Source: Shinisaurus crocodilurus (lineage: Eukaryota > Chordata > Lepidosauria > Squamata > Shinisauridae). Taken from it: a stretch of 64,000 nt of DNA. Under the pieces are notes generated by a model. That model had not been told where the DNA came from and did not search any database. It saw only the letters and a list, made by a program, of their open reading frames with translations. A program made the position numbers and the translations under genes. This document shows positions 10,020 to 20,979 of this stretch, one piece after another. Location: assembly GCA_021292165.1 (NCBI GenBank), contig CM037880.1, positions 29,286,232-29,350,231 of the forward strand, given 5' to 3'. Position 1 is the first letter of the stretch, and every line of letters begins with the position of its first letter.

Positions 10020-11233
10020 AGCAAACAAACACTACGCTAGTGCAGGGGTCAGCAATGCAGCACCCTCCAAGACCTCCAATTGCACCCACCAGACCCCGCT
10101 GGACCCCCCAGCCCCTCCCCTCCCACCTCTGCCTTTCCTTCTTCCCGCCACAGCAGCTACTGCCGTGACTTATTCTCTGGTGCAACCCCAACAGCGTTAG
10201 CTGGTGTGACTGGTTTTCCAGGTCACACCATTGCACCAGTTAATACTATCGGCACTGTGCTTGAGGGAATTCACACTAGTGCAACATAATTTATGTTAGC
10301 GCTTGTGTCACACTGGACACTCCCCCATGTTCTTCCCATTCCTTAACCAATTATCTTTCTAATCTGCATTAGCAATTGCAGCCTCCCCCAACCTGGTGCT
10401 GTTCAGAAGTGCTGGACTACAACTCCCATCAGCTCCAGCCAGCAGGGCCATTAAAATTACGTCCAGGAACTATGTTATTGGTTTATGGAATAGGAAGCTT
10501 CTCTTTTTCCATTTTGTTTTAAACGGGAAGGAATACTGCACATCTAAACAGGATTTCATACTTGAAAACGGATTCATATTAGGATTTTATATAATTACCT
10601 ATTTATTGCAAAAGTATCATGGCAAAACTTTCTGTCATAATCCTTGTTATACTAGCTTTGTTTAGAATTAAATGAGTTCCTTAATAGACATCTACACTGA
10701 ATTCTGGCCCACTGTTGGATTTCTAAATCTGAAAGATAGTTTTAAAAAGTAATTACTTGGTTATGGGGTCTTCTCTCATTTTAATAGTACATCATCTAGT
10801 CTTCCTATCTTACACTGTAACTGTCAGAGGTGACCTTAGAGTGCAAATACGTCAGGTCTCCTTTAGGTGTCAGTATGCCACAGCAGGATATAAAAACAAC
10901 ACATTCATTACTTGAATGCCTCAGAATATTTCAGTTCACTTGGTAATATGGGTTTGGGGCTGGGATCACCACAGCATCATTTGAAATCAAAAGCCATCCA
11001 GTTTCTTTTAATTTAAGAAACATTTATACAGAAATGTTAAGAAACATTGTGAGTCTGTGCCTTGGTCTCCCTACAAGTAGGACAGAAAATATTGCTCAGA
11101 AGATCCTTCTCTATTAGTACAGCAGAACCATAGCTCCGATAGGCCAAAGCTCAGAATAGAGAATTGGTGGCAGGTTACCATGCAGGAGGAAAGCACAGAG
11201 TGAGCATCAAGAGGGCAACAGGGAAGAGATGAG
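10020..11233. other. unassigned sequence with one MITE arm
   Basis: At 10,384-10,450 there is a single arm of the old hAT MITE family (gtgctggactacaactccca). 'gtgcaggggtcagcaatg' at 10,039 may be the start of a family C/D-like element. The rest, especially 10,450-11,150, is AT-rich with no exon seen. Confidence 0.45.
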
Positions 11234-11377
11234 ATGGAGGCAGCAGGAAAGCCACCAAGAGACAAGATACAGACCAAAGAGATGGAGGCAGCAGGAGAAC
11301 AGCCAAGAGGCAAGATGTGGACCACAGATATGGAGGCAACAGGAGAGCAGCCAAGAGGCAAGAAGTGGTCCAAAGAG
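11234..11377. repeat. 48-bp minisatellite, three units
   Basis: Units start at 11,234, 11,282 and 11,330 with 'atggaggcagcaggagaac'-like sequence. The period, 48 bp, is a multiple of three. On the plus strand each unit translates to a 16-residue repeat of the form MEAAGEQPRGKxWxxx, with no stop in any unit. The minus strand is also open. No splice sites or other coding evidence surround it, so I call it a minisatellite, not an exon. Confidence 0.75.
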
Positions 11378-11639
11378 AACAGCAATTCACACACAGCAGG
11401 TTCCCATCACATAACAGCAATTACTTCTAAAGAGGAAAGGCGTAAAGGGGCAACTGTAATGTAGAACTGCAAGCATGCATCGGAATTATGAATTGTCAAA
11501 AGCCCTGTGTTTTGATACTTTTATTGTCCCTGTTTAGCTCCTGCCCAAATTTCTGGCTGTTGATCCAACAGAGTTTCCCATCCACAACTAATGGCATGTC
11601 CCCCTCAGCTCTGAAATGCCTCACCTCGTTCCCAACTAA

Positions 11640-11830
11640 CCAATTTATTCTGGCATAACCTTTCATAGACTGTAGCCCACTTCATCAGATGTATCAGTTG
11701 CATTTGATGAAGGGGACCATAGCCCACGAAAGCTTATAGTAGAATAAATGTGTTAGTCTTTAAAGTGCCACAAGATTTGTCGTCGTTTTTGCTGCAATGG
11801 ACTAACACAGCTACCCCTCTGGAACTCATT
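11640..11830. repeat. dispersed repeat, 'gcccacgaaagctta' family
   Basis: 'gtagcccacttcatcagatg' and 'tttgatgaaggggaccatag' form an inner inverted repeat, followed by 'gcccacgaaagcttatag' and 'gttagtctttaaagtgccac'. This word order is common in amniote genomes, but I cannot name its class. A second copy lies at 19,985-20,130. Confidence 0.6.
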
Positions 11831-12068
11831 CCCAACATATCCCTCAAAAAGCACTGCAGCAATTAGGGTCAGTCCTGACTAGCTCCCAGGCTATTTAGCC
11901 CCGTGCAGGTATTTTGGGTGAGACTCTGAAGGAATAAATCCATGAATACGTTAGTCACGTTTGTCTGACGTAGCCAAAACTCCAGTGAGCAATTTGGCTA
12001 CAAACATGTCTGTAATCCCTTAAAAGATTTCTGAAGTCCGCTGTTGCCACCATTAAGTTTCACACACT

Positions 12069-12165
12069 GCTGCAGTCCTAACCATGTTTACTCAGAGGTA
12101 AGCCTCACTGAGTTCAATGGAGGTTACTCTGAAGTAAATGTGTTTAGGAATTCAGTCTTAGGCTT
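12069..12165. repeat. family H palindromic repeat
   Basis: 'gcagtcctaaccatgtttactcagaggtaag' is mirrored by 'gttactctgaagtaaatgtgtttaggaattcag' around 'tgagttcaatgg'. This is a diverged copy of the widespread squamate 'actcagaagtaagtcc' unit. Confidence 0.65.
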
Positions 12166-12207
12166 TAAAGGCACCACAAGGGGACTCTTTGGGCCCATCA
12201 TTTAAGC

Positions 12208-12343
12208 CAGTCTTCTCCAACTTGGTGCTCTTCAGATGTTCTGGACTTCAACTCCCCTCAGCCCCAGCCAACACAGCCAATGGCAAGGAATGTTGGGATC
12301 TGTAGTCCAAACCATCTGGAGAGCACCAGGTTGGGGAAGACTG
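12208..12343. mobile_element. old hAT MITE with readable target duplication
   Basis: Ends CAGTCTTCTCCAACTTGGTG and CACCAGGTTGGGGAAGACTG are inverted. Flanks ATTTAAGC and ATTGAAGC match at 7 of 8 positions, as expected for a hAT target duplication. Confidence 0.85.
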
Positions 12344-12404
12344 ATTGAAGCTTTCCCCCTCTATCCACCTTAATCCTGATTAAGAATTCCGTCACCACCA
12401 CAAC

Positions 12405-12512
12405 TGTTAACCATGGTTAATGCTAACTAGAGTTCGCCCCTAGCCAGGATTTGAAGCTAGTTAAAAATCTTGGCAAGGAGCGAACTCCAGTTAGCATTAA
12501 CTGTGGTTAAAT
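12405..12512. mobile_element. small fold-back element
   Basis: 'gttaaccatggttaatgcta' with 'gagttcgcccctag' pairs with 'aggagcgaactccagttagc' and 'attaactgtggttaa'. Arms are about 40 bp. Related words (aaccatagttagcattaac) recur near 31,170. Confidence 0.6.
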
Positions 12513-13267
12513 TTCTATGCAGACACAACAACTAACCATGGTCAAGGCCATGGGGAACAGACATGCAACCCCATGGTCCACTCCCATAAGCAACAGGCAG
12601 TGTTGCGTCTTCAATGGCCCTTCAAAATTGTTATTCATAGAAAACAAACACTGTAACTCGTGCAGCTTCAGAATTCCCAGACCAGAATTTGTTCCAGAGA
12701 TTTTAGCGCTTACGTCTCATTCACTTGAGTATAGGCGACATGCTGCATTGGGTAAAACATGGCCATTAATTTCCAAAATTAACCAACTGGGTATAGATAA
12801 GCAAGTCTGGCTTCAGTCTCAGAAAGAAACAAGACTCCCAGTTTGAAAAATAAATTTCAACAGCTTTGTAATGTTTGTTTTTTTTAATTTTAAGTAATTG
12901 CATTTTGTTTTATGTCAACTAGTGTGTCTGATCAAGGATTCTTAAAAAAAAGAGAGAGAAAGAAATACTCATTAAATCTAAGATTCTGCCATATAGCTAA
13001 AAACAGTTTCTGATTTTATGCCATTCAAAATAAGTGTATAGATATATTGCAGCCGGGGCAGTTGGAAGAAATAATAGCCAGTTTTTATTGTCTAAAAAAC
13101 ACCATCCAAAAACTGGATTTCTAATTCAATCCCAATGAGAAGCTAGGTAACAACAAGCCACATTCCTATTTTTGACAAAATTTAGAGTGTTACAAATGCA
13201 TCTCCTTCTTGATCTATAAAAAGACTAAATTAAAACAAAATGCAAAACAAATTTCTTCTGTAATGAT

Positions 13268-13298
<31 letters not shown>

Positions 13299-13689
13299 AT
13301 GCATTTAGTTAGGTTTTCCGGAACACATCACAGAGCTCTACAGCCGGTCCATGGTAGATAATAAAAAAGTAATGGCTGGAAGATTGAAAGTCCAATTCAT
13401 CATCTGGTCAAGCAATTATGGATTTAAAATTCTTTTTACCGATGTACATTTTCTGCATGTGCTGTACTTGTAAAATTTGGCTTTTGGTCAGAAGGGAAGT
13501 GTGATAACTGAACAATTCTACAGCAGAATTACCGCCAAAGTTAAAGCTACTAAGGAAGGGGGGAAGGAGGATGCATAAATGGTACACTATTACCATTTTT
13601 TGGTATTTTTTAAAGAAAGTCTAAATAGAGATGCAAGTGGGACTTGTAACCAGTGGTGTCAAATGCGTCAGTTCAGCTGTTGTTGGGAG
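12513..13689. other. unassigned sequence with a (TG)n microsatellite
   Basis: AT-rich non-coding sequence. (GT)13 lies at 13,274-13,299. No exon recognised. Confidence 0.5.
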
Positions 13690-14195
13690 CTGCCCCTTTT
13701 CAACATGTAACACCCCTATTGAGGGAACTACACTGGCTGCCTATTTGCTACTGGGCCAGGTTTTGTTATTAGTTTATAAAAACCTAAACAACTTGGGACC
13801 AGAATATTTGAGAGAGGGTGTTCTACTTTACCAGCCTGAGGTCATCAGAGGAGGTCCTCCTGGTGGTTCCATATGGGCCTACGGTCTACATGGACCTCAG
13901 TCCATCTGAGCCGAGCTTCAGTGTGCTGGCTTCCTCTCTGTGGAACTCCCTGCTGGTTGATGTCAGGCAGGCACCAACATGGTTTCATTTTTGGCACCTG
14001 CTAAAGACATTTTTATTTAAACAAGCCTTCTTTGACTGGCCAGCCACAGTTGTAGATAACATAATCTGCTTTTAAATATTTTAATTCTGTATTTTGATTC
14101 TTTGGTTTATAAAGAATCCCTTTCTTTTTATTGTTCACTACTCGGGAACCTTGTCAGAGATAGAGCAGTATATAAATCCTGTCAATAAATAAATA
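13690..14195 (+). pseudogene. L2-clade LINE 3' end (RT C-terminus remnant)
   Basis: The three plus frames together give L2-like C-terminal words: 'YKNLNNLGPEYLREG', then 'LWNSLLVD' and 'FKQAFFDW', separated by frameshifts and stops. A 3' UTR (gcagtatataaatcctgtc) and an (AATA)n tail follow at 14,185-14,200. It is a 5'-truncated dead copy. Confidence 0.65.
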
Positions 14196-15176
14196 ATAAC
14201 AAATTCCATTCTTGGCTTTGCGGCCACGACAACTGACAAGGATCCTAATTATTCCCAGTTGTATTAAGACTTAGTCATGTCACTGTCCACCAGCAACGTG
14301 AACCAATGTTCACATCTCATTCCAAATAGCTTGCGGTATTGAATGGTGGTTCTCATCCACTGCCAGTTTGTGTGTGTGTGTGTGTGTGTGTGTTTTGCAG
14401 AAAACCAAATGTGTCCCCAGAGGAGAGCATTTGATTAGTCCTTAAGATTGACCGAGTTGTATGATTGGCTAACTCATCATTGGCGATGATGGGTATTGTA
14501 GTCCAACACAACTGGAGGGTGGGGAAGAACGCTGCTAACGGCTCCTAATAAGCCACACAAGTTTTAATAAAATGACATTTCTGTTCGAACAAAGCACATG
14601 TGTTAAAATAATAGGGAAACAAAATAGGCTATCTGGTTCTCTTTATCCCTACCTCTTTTAATTTTTATTTTATAAGTTTATTTTATAAACAGGCATGTAG
14701 CTGGTACTATGGCCACACAGTATGTTCATAAACATGCAAGACTTTGAACCCAAACCTCAGATCCAAACCCAACCCCCTAACGCCTACCCCACTGATTTCT
14801 GGATGCAGCTTTATCCCTCACCAAGTGCTCTAGATTGTATGAACCAGATGTCCAAAAGCACACAAACTGAGGTGGGGAACACTGATGCCAAGCTCAAGAG
14901 GATCTAGGTTAGCTGCTGTTTAAGTGTTGGCTCTACACTTTAGAGAAGGGGTGAAGAATCCCTATTCCCTACTCTAACTCTCACCTGCCCCAGCCAGAAT
15001 GACCAATGGTCAGGGATTATGGGAGCCATAGCCCAAAACATCTGGTCCCCCACCTCTGCTTTAGAATGAAGACTTCCAGGTCAAGTCATAAAGCACAGGA
15101 AATGTCAACATTCCTCACAGAGTAGAATACAAATGTGGATGTCAATTGCATTGACTATAACCCTATCGCGCATGGG
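14196..15176. other. unassigned sequence with MITE halves and (TG)n
   Basis: A (TG)12 run is at 14,369-14,392. Right halves of old hAT MITEs occur at 14,480-14,534 (gatgggtattgtagtccaac) and 14,985-15,062 (ccaatggtcagggattatgg). The rest is unassigned. Confidence 0.5.
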
Positions 15177-15178
15177 TA

Positions 15179-15430
15179 CAGGCAGTCCCCAGGTTACGAA
15201 CGAGTTCCGTTCTTAAGAATGTCTTTAAGTCGAATTTGTATGTAAGTCGGAACAGCATCACATTCTATACATTAAAATTGGCATTCACGCAAATTGCGTA
15301 AATTACGCAAATTGCGTAGTATACTACGCTATGTACTCTACGTAAACGACGTAGTGCCGGGGAACCCAGATGTCCATTCTTAAGTATGGGTTGTCTGTAA
15401 GTTGGACATTCTTAACTTGGGGACTGCCTG
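15179..15430. mobile_element. Tigger-like MITE, second family
   Basis: Ends CAGGCAGTCCCCAGGTTACG and CTTAACTTGGGGACTGCCTG are inverted, with TA on both sides (15,177-15,178 and 15,431-15,432). The internal block 'acgcaaattgcgtaaattac' is a local repeat. The 252-bp length and lack of any frame mark a non-autonomous pogo-type element. Confidence 0.85.
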
Positions 15431-15449
15431 TACTGTTCTTGCTCTGTAT

Positions 15450-16195
15450 GTCAAAACCTGGCTTCCTGGAGTCAAGGCAAGAGTTCCAATAAAACCTTTT
15501 ATTGTAGTAATTCCAGTAATTAGTTATCGGCCTTTACAGATGCAATAAAGATCCACAGAAACCAATTACAACAAAGTCCCTGGCGAAAGTCATTTCAGGA
15601 ACATCACAACAAAGAGGCAATCACCGGGGAGTGCAGTTCACAGAAAAAGTCCCCCATAGTTCACAGTTTGAAAGAAGGCAGAAAGCGTTCCAGGTTTTCA
15701 GTGCATTGTCTCCTGTAACTGGAAGCTGCACTGGTTTAAATACAGGGGAGCGGCTGCTAAGGATCGCTATCCAACATCTGATCCTGGCAGGGAAACCTGG
15801 CCCTCAAGAGGCTGCTGCGCCTCACCCGGGCGTTTCTGCATCGCCCGCTTCTGCTGATGATGCACCAAAGGGGAAACCCCCGAAACACCCTTTCCTGCAG
15901 AGACCTCCTCCTGCTGCCCTGTTCCAAGGTTCGACGTCCCTGGCTGGGCCACAGGGGCCTCCACCAAGGTCAAGTCTTCCTTGAAGAGAGGCTGCATCAG
16001 CCTCCAGCACCTCACCCGCTCTCCGTTCACCTGGCAGAACTGAATTCTCAGGCCTCTGGTTTCCCATGGCTGGGCCTGCCTCTACAGCCTCTCCCTCGGA
16101 GTCAGAATCGGTGCCTGAGGCTATGGCTCTCCCTGGACAGGGGCAAGATCCCACACTGTACTTCAGACAACACACAAACTAGGGGCATCACGCCT
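15450..16195 (-). mobile_element. LTR-like segment (possible solo LTR), minus strand
   Basis: On the minus strand a TATTTAAA box (15,735-15,742) is followed 235 nt later by AATAAA (15,498-15,503) and a T-rich end, an LTR layout of U3-R-U5. The upstream U3 part is GC-rich and unusually open (117 codons, 16,175-15,822). I could not define TG..CA ends or a target duplication, and no internal gag-pol sequence flanks it. An alternative is the 5' end of an unknown retroposon. Confidence 0.4.
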
Positions 16196-16451
16196 GCATT
16201 ATAAGGACATACCAAATTTTACACTTCCTGGGGATGTGGAACATACAAAATGCATCCACTGCCCCTGAAGAGAGCAAGTGGCATGCAGAGGACTTCAGCT
16301 AACCTTAAAAGAGCCTGAAAGAAACAAAACTGATGGAACACCTACCTTCTCTAAAATCTCATCAATAGGACTAATACACATACCACAGTATGCAGGATTG
16401 TACCTGCCTTTGTTCTACTCATGGGAGAGTTAATCCATGTATATTGCGTAT

Positions 16452-16636
16452 TTGCATGAAGCTCACTGGGTGACTTTGGGCCAGTCACTGCCTCTCAGCC
16501 TAACCTACCTCACAGGGTTGTTGTGAGGATAAAATGGAGAGGTGGAGGAGGATTATGTAAGCCGCCTTGGGTTCCTTGCAGGAAGAAAGGCGGGGTATAA
16601 ATATAATAAATAAATAAATAAATAAATAAAATAAAG
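16452..16636 (+). mobile_element. Sauria-type SINE, 3' part
   Basis: It starts at 'catgaagctcactgggtgac' and has the same body as the copy at 9.85 kb, ending in (AATA)n at 16,600-16,632. The tRNA head is missing. Confidence 0.8.
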
Positions 16637-17093
16637 GATATTTATTCTGTCCTTTCCAACCTTCCTTGGCATCAGCTCCACTCAACTATTATTGCAGTGC
16701 ATTTTAAAGATGCTCATTTTGCATTGAGATAGCGCACAACAGCGATGGTAGAAAGCCCAGCTTCGCTTCAGATCTGACCTTGTGCAATTACTGGAGTCTC
16801 CGATGTACAGCTGTGAACAGCACAGATGAGAATCCCAAAAAGGGACAGACATTATTGGAAAAGCACAGTAACAGGGAGGGACGCAGAACTAGCAGGAACT
16901 GGATAGAGACCAGCGGTTCATTTCACATCCTCGAACAAGCGGCCCAGACAGTGACGACCTTCATTTGCTATCATTGTGGACTGAAATGAAAGCAGCACCA
17001 TGCAAGGAATCCTTTTTCCTACCACCAATCCCATCAGCAGCCTAATTTTTCCCAGAGCACAGGACATCACAGGCTGCTGCCCATGCGTTAGCC
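16637..17093. other. unassigned non-coding sequence
   Basis: No repeat or exon recognised. Confidence 0.45.
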
Positions 17094-17206
17094 CAGTGTT
17101 CCCCAACTTGGTGCCTTCCAGGTATGTTGGACAACTCCCATAATTCGCAAGCACCATGGCCACTGGCGATGCTGGCTGGGGATTATGGGAGTTGCCATCC
17201 AACACA
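17094..17206. mobile_element. old hAT MITE
   Basis: CAGTGTTCCCCAACTTGGTG at the left. The right arm 'ggattatgggagttgccatc' breaks off after 'caacacaactg', so the right end is lost. Confidence 0.7.
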
Positions 17207-17992
17207 ACTGCTACGTGACTTTGGAGTGTGCATGTTCCTTCTATGGGAGCTGGAGAAAATTGGATTCTTGATCCTCAGCGATTAGCATTACTGCCATTAT
17301 CTTCTCTGTACGATGTGAATTAAAACTTGCTGCAGAGGAGGACAGGTTATAGGCTTATTGGCAGCCTAGCTTTAGAATCTGGGCACTGCTCCAATGTAAT
17401 TCTTCCATTTAATATTTAATTTGTTTCTGAACGTGACCTGTCCTTTAATTTGAAGAGAAACCAGTCCACATCTTTCACCGAACTATATACAAGAATCATT
17501 TTGCTCCAGAATTACTCTCACAATATTAGCCATATCTTGGAGATGAATTAGGTTTTATGGTTATAGATGTTCGCATATATGGCAAGAATGAATGAAAATT
17601 AAAATGTGGAAGTTGCAGCACACAGGTCAAAATGGAACAGAACATTTCGCTACAATTAAGAAGAATGCTCTTATTCTGCAAGTACAAGCAAAAGCTTTTG
17701 GATTTGAAACAACTGACTTCTGGTAGGTACAGACAGACAATCATCTTACCCCATATCTATACGCAGTCAGGAGAATCCTCCTTACCACTTCACAGGATAA
17801 AGCAGATGATCAAACTCCCCTAGGGCAAGAGCTCTCACCTCAGGCAATACAGGACTAAACTACACACTACATTAAATGCACAGCTAATCTTAACTTCTTC
17901 TTTTTTTTTAACTTTAGTCTGCAGCGATGGGAAAGACCTCTGCTGGAGACCCCAGAGGGCCATCACCTGTCAGATAGACCATATTGGGCAAG
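17207..17992. other. unassigned AT-rich sequence
   Basis: No exon or named repeat. 'ctacacactacattaaatgc' near 17,866 resembles the end of the fold-back at 8,461-8,834. Confidence 0.45.
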
Positions 17993-18132
17993 ATTAGGTG
18001 TGGGCAACTTGTGTCCCTCCAGATGTTTTAGCCTACAACTCCCATCATCCCACACCATTGGCATTGCTGGCTGGGGATGCTGGGAGTTGTAGGCCAAAAC
18101 ATCTGGAGGGCCACAAATTACCCACCCCTGCT
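17993..18132. mobile_element. old hAT MITE, variant ends
   Basis: Arms 'cctccagatgttttagccta' and 'taggccaaaacatctggagg' are inverted, and the ends read TAGGTGTGGGCAACTTG and CAAATTACCCACCCCTGC. The ends ally it to the 'ggggtgggcaac' branch of the group. Confidence 0.7.
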
Positions 18133-18141
18133 TAGTGTAAG

Positions 18142-18275
18142 CATGCAGGGCCCTGATCTGGATGGGACCACTGTGCATTGATAGGGGGGGAATTAAATCT
18201 TCCCACCCAGCCATTTCCCCCCTAAATTTGCCTCCTCCAAGAGCTAAAGAAAGAAAAACTTAATAGACACTAAGG
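18142..18275. mobile_element. fold-back element 2, diverged fragment
   Basis: 'gggccctgatctggatggg' and 'accactgtgcattg' match the right arm of the fold-back at 8.5 kb (gatcagggccccgcactc and its neighbours). The trailing part 'gctaaagaaagaaaaac' matches its A-rich centre. Confidence 0.45.
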
Positions 18276-18482
18276 GGGCTTAGTCCAGAGTCATCTGGAT
18301 GAGTGCTCCGTCTATGAATGGGAGCAGAGATGGGGAAATAGGGTTGTTGTTGTTGTTGTTGTTGTTTTAATATTAAGAATTGACTCAAACCAACTGCAAT
18401 GAGACAGTTCATGATGCAGCATATGGGAGGCTGCCACTGCTAAGCAAAACAACCTGTTACCCAGACCATCTGTTCCTGGGGA

Positions 18483-18645
18483 AGGGCCGCAGTTCAGTGG
18501 TGGAGCATATGCTTTGCATGCAGAAGATGCCATGTTCAATCCCCAGCACCTCCAGGTAGGGCTGGAAACGGCTGCTGTCTGAAACCCTGGACAGCTGCTG
18601 CCACTCAGTATAGGCAACACTGAGCTAGATGGAGCAATGGTCTAA
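18483..18645 (+). mobile_element. tRNA-Ala-like SINE
   Basis: 'gccgcagttcagtggtggagc' (A box), 'gctttgcatgcagaag' (anticodon region reading TGC) and 'gttcaatccccagcacctcc' (B box) follow tRNA-Ala order. The body ends 'gctagatggagcaatggtct'. A (GTT)8 microsatellite lies just upstream at 18,342-18,366. Confidence 0.85.
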
Positions 18646-18648
18646 AGA

Positions 18649-18754
18649 CGCAATCCTGTGCAAGTTTAGACAGAAAAAAGACCCACAATTCCCAGCATGC
18701 TGGGAGTTGTGGGTCTTTTTTCTGTCTAAACTTGCACAGGATTGCACCCTAAAT
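18649..18754. mobile_element. family A snap-back palindrome, copy 3
   Basis: Arms of about 50 bp meet at 'cccagcatgctggg'. 'agacagaaaaaagacccaca' pairs with 'tgtgggtcttttttctgtct' without mismatch, the best-paired family A copy here. The element directly abuts the SINE end. Confidence 0.9.
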
Positions 18755-19683
18755 CAGTGTAATGCCTCTGCTACTGCCTTGCGATGCCTGCCGATAAAGA
18801 TGCGGGTGTCCCTTCACCAGGTCACCATTCAGGGGTGGCAGCAGCTGCTTCCTACCCTTGCAAGCTGCCCCTGACTATCTATATCCCTTTTGCTGCCAAC
18901 CCAATACAGCATTTGGGGAAATACTTGCAGCCACCGGATCTGCAAGTTTCAGATTTGCAACCCAGCACTATCATCCATTTCATCTTTCAATGAATACCAG
19001 TTTTGGACATTCCATTTGCAAAGGACAACTCCATGGACTAGGCCAGCACCAAACCCATCTGCAACTGGGATTGAACTGGACTGGAACATTACTCAAATGC
19101 ACCTGAAACCTGGAAACCATGCCTAATGGATTTGAGGTATGACAAATCTTCTCCGTTATTTCTTGAAGTCAAATCTTGAACCAAAGGATTCATTAAAAAA
19201 AGAAGAAGAGTCCATTGAAGAAATAAATGTGATTTATTGCCTTGATTCAATTTCCTTTTAAAATATTAAAGCATGTATTCATTTTTAATGTCAAAGAATT
19301 CTGAAATGAAAATACAGCTTATTTTGATGATGTTTTCACATTACCTTGCAGTAAATACTGACATACGGAATAGCATGCAAGTCCTGGCAAGCACTTCACA
19401 AAATAAAGTTTTCTACAATATTTGTAGAAATACAAATTTCTACAATACTCTTTAGGTTAATTGCACTAAATGTGGCCTATTTAAGGATAAAAGCCACAGG
19501 TTATCTTAAGATGAAGTAGGAAAAACTAAACTAAACTAGGAAAGATATCATTCCATATGCATTTGTTTCAATCTTTCTGCTTACCTGGGTTGAGGAGGTC
19601 CATTCATTGACTATTCCAGAGATCTCAATAAATCAGCAGCGAAGACCAAAAAATATAAAACTATACACATATATTCAAGCCTT
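18755..19683. other. unassigned non-coding sequence
   Basis: Local short direct repeat (acaatatttgtagaaatac / tttctacaatac) at 19,415-19,448, otherwise featureless. No exon seen. Confidence 0.45.
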
Positions 19684-19685
19684 GA

Positions 19686-19757
19686 CTCTGGCTGGCTGGG
19701 GAATGCTAGAAATTGTAGGACTTTTTTCTGTCTAAACATGCATAGGATTGTCCCCCT
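19686..19757. mobile_element. family A half copy, copy 4
   Basis: Only the right arm is present: 'ggctggggaatgctagaaat', then 'aggacttttttctgtctaaa' and 'catgcataggattgtccccc'. Confidence 0.75.
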
Positions 19758-19984
19758 TAGCTGTGTAGTTTACTTGTAGTTTACAGTAGTAATTTAAGTC
19801 TTACTTATGCCATGTACTTCCCTTGGTAGCCTTGGGCAAGCCACGCTCTTCCAGCCTCAGAACCCCACCCCGTCCCAAAACTTCTGCAATGAGAGTCTAC
19901 CTTGACCAGTTGTTGTGGAGACTCCTAAAATTACTATCTTGTATCTTGCAAAGTCGGGCCCTGCCCACAAAATCTTATGCCACA

Positions 19985-20130
19985 GTGTATCCATTAGTCT
20001 TCAAGGTGCAACAGGCACACTAAAAGGTCTTGCCGCACCTTAGAAAGACTAACAAATTAATTGTGGCATATTCTTTGAAGTGGGCAAAAGCCTACTTCAT
20101 GCAATGGACTTCTTCAGTTCCAAAGGACAC
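19985..20130. repeat. dispersed repeat, 'gcccacgaaagctta' family, diverged
   Basis: 'gtattagtcttcaaggtgc'-like sequence (ccattagtcttcaaggtgc) followed by 'cttagaaagactaacaaatt' and 'gaagtgggcaaaagcctact' gives two inward-facing pieces of the family seen at 11,640-11,830. Confidence 0.5.
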
Positions 20131-20136
20131 TTGGCT

Positions 20137-20283
20137 GATTCCATTCACAACTTCAGTGTTGCGTCAGAGTACCAAGCAATTGTTTCCACGAAATTTAATA
20201 CACAGCTCTGTGTGTGCGTTTAAATTTCGTGGAAACAATTGCTTGGTACTCTCTGACGCAACACTGAAGTTGTGAATGGAATC
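20137..20283. repeat. near-perfect long palindrome (61/63-bp arms)
   Basis: Left arm 20,137-20,197 (gattccattcac... to cgaaattta) is repeated as reverse complement at 20,221-20,283. The only difference is a 2-nt insertion (gtcagag / gtcagagag). The 23-nt loop contains a smaller CACAG-CT-CTGTG hairpin. The sequence matches no other repeat in the window. A second palindrome, ATATACCGGTATAT, follows within 25 bp. Confidence 0.95.
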
Positions 20284-20308
20284 AGGATATATATACCGGT
20301 ATATCCTT

Positions 20309-20822
20309 CCCACCCAACCTCTCTGTCTCTAAAGTTTTTTTTTCTTTTCATTTTGCAATACTTTCATCATGGTACCATAGAAAACAAAATCCTGAGCAAT
20401 ACAAGAGATTGTCACTATTACTGTGAGGGATTAGGAAAATGAAACCTGACAGTCCCCAAATATTTTGCTTGGCTTATTATCTTAGAACTTTGCTCCAATG
20501 TATAGGATGACAGCTAGAGTTAGCACAGATGAAAGAAGAGGTCTCCTTCCTCCATCCCAAAATAGATTTCATTCAAACTTGTTTAAAATGCCAGACACTG
20601 GGAAAGGAAGGATTACAGTGAACAAAACATTCATTTCGTACCCCAAAGTGCCGAAACTTTGTTGCCAAAGGGTGGCTGCTGCAAACCCCGAGGGATGACT
20701 GCAGCCACATTGGGAGATGGATGCCAGCAATCTGCAAAAGCATCATTTAAATACAAAGGAAGGGGAGAGACGTAGCCTTGCTGTGTGGGCTGGATCTCCA
20801 AATAATAATAAATAGAACCAGT
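20309..20822. other. unassigned non-coding sequence
   Basis: AT-rich with no feature recognised. Confidence 0.45.
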
Positions 20823-20975
20823 GTATTTATTACATTCATATCCTGCCTTTCCTCCAAGCAGCTCAAGGCAATGTACATGTTCTTGCACCTCATTTTCTCC
20901 CTCACAACCACACTGTGAGGTAGGATATATACTGAAAAAGTGTGACTGGACCAAAGTCACTCAGTGAGTTTAATG
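20823..20975 (-). mobile_element. SINE tail, Sauria-like variant
   Basis: 'cctgcctttcctccaagcag', 'ctcacaaccacactgtgagg' and 'ccaaagtcactcagtgag' are the reverse complement of a diverged Sauria-type body. No tRNA head is present. Confidence 0.6.
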
Positions 20976-20979
20976 GCTG

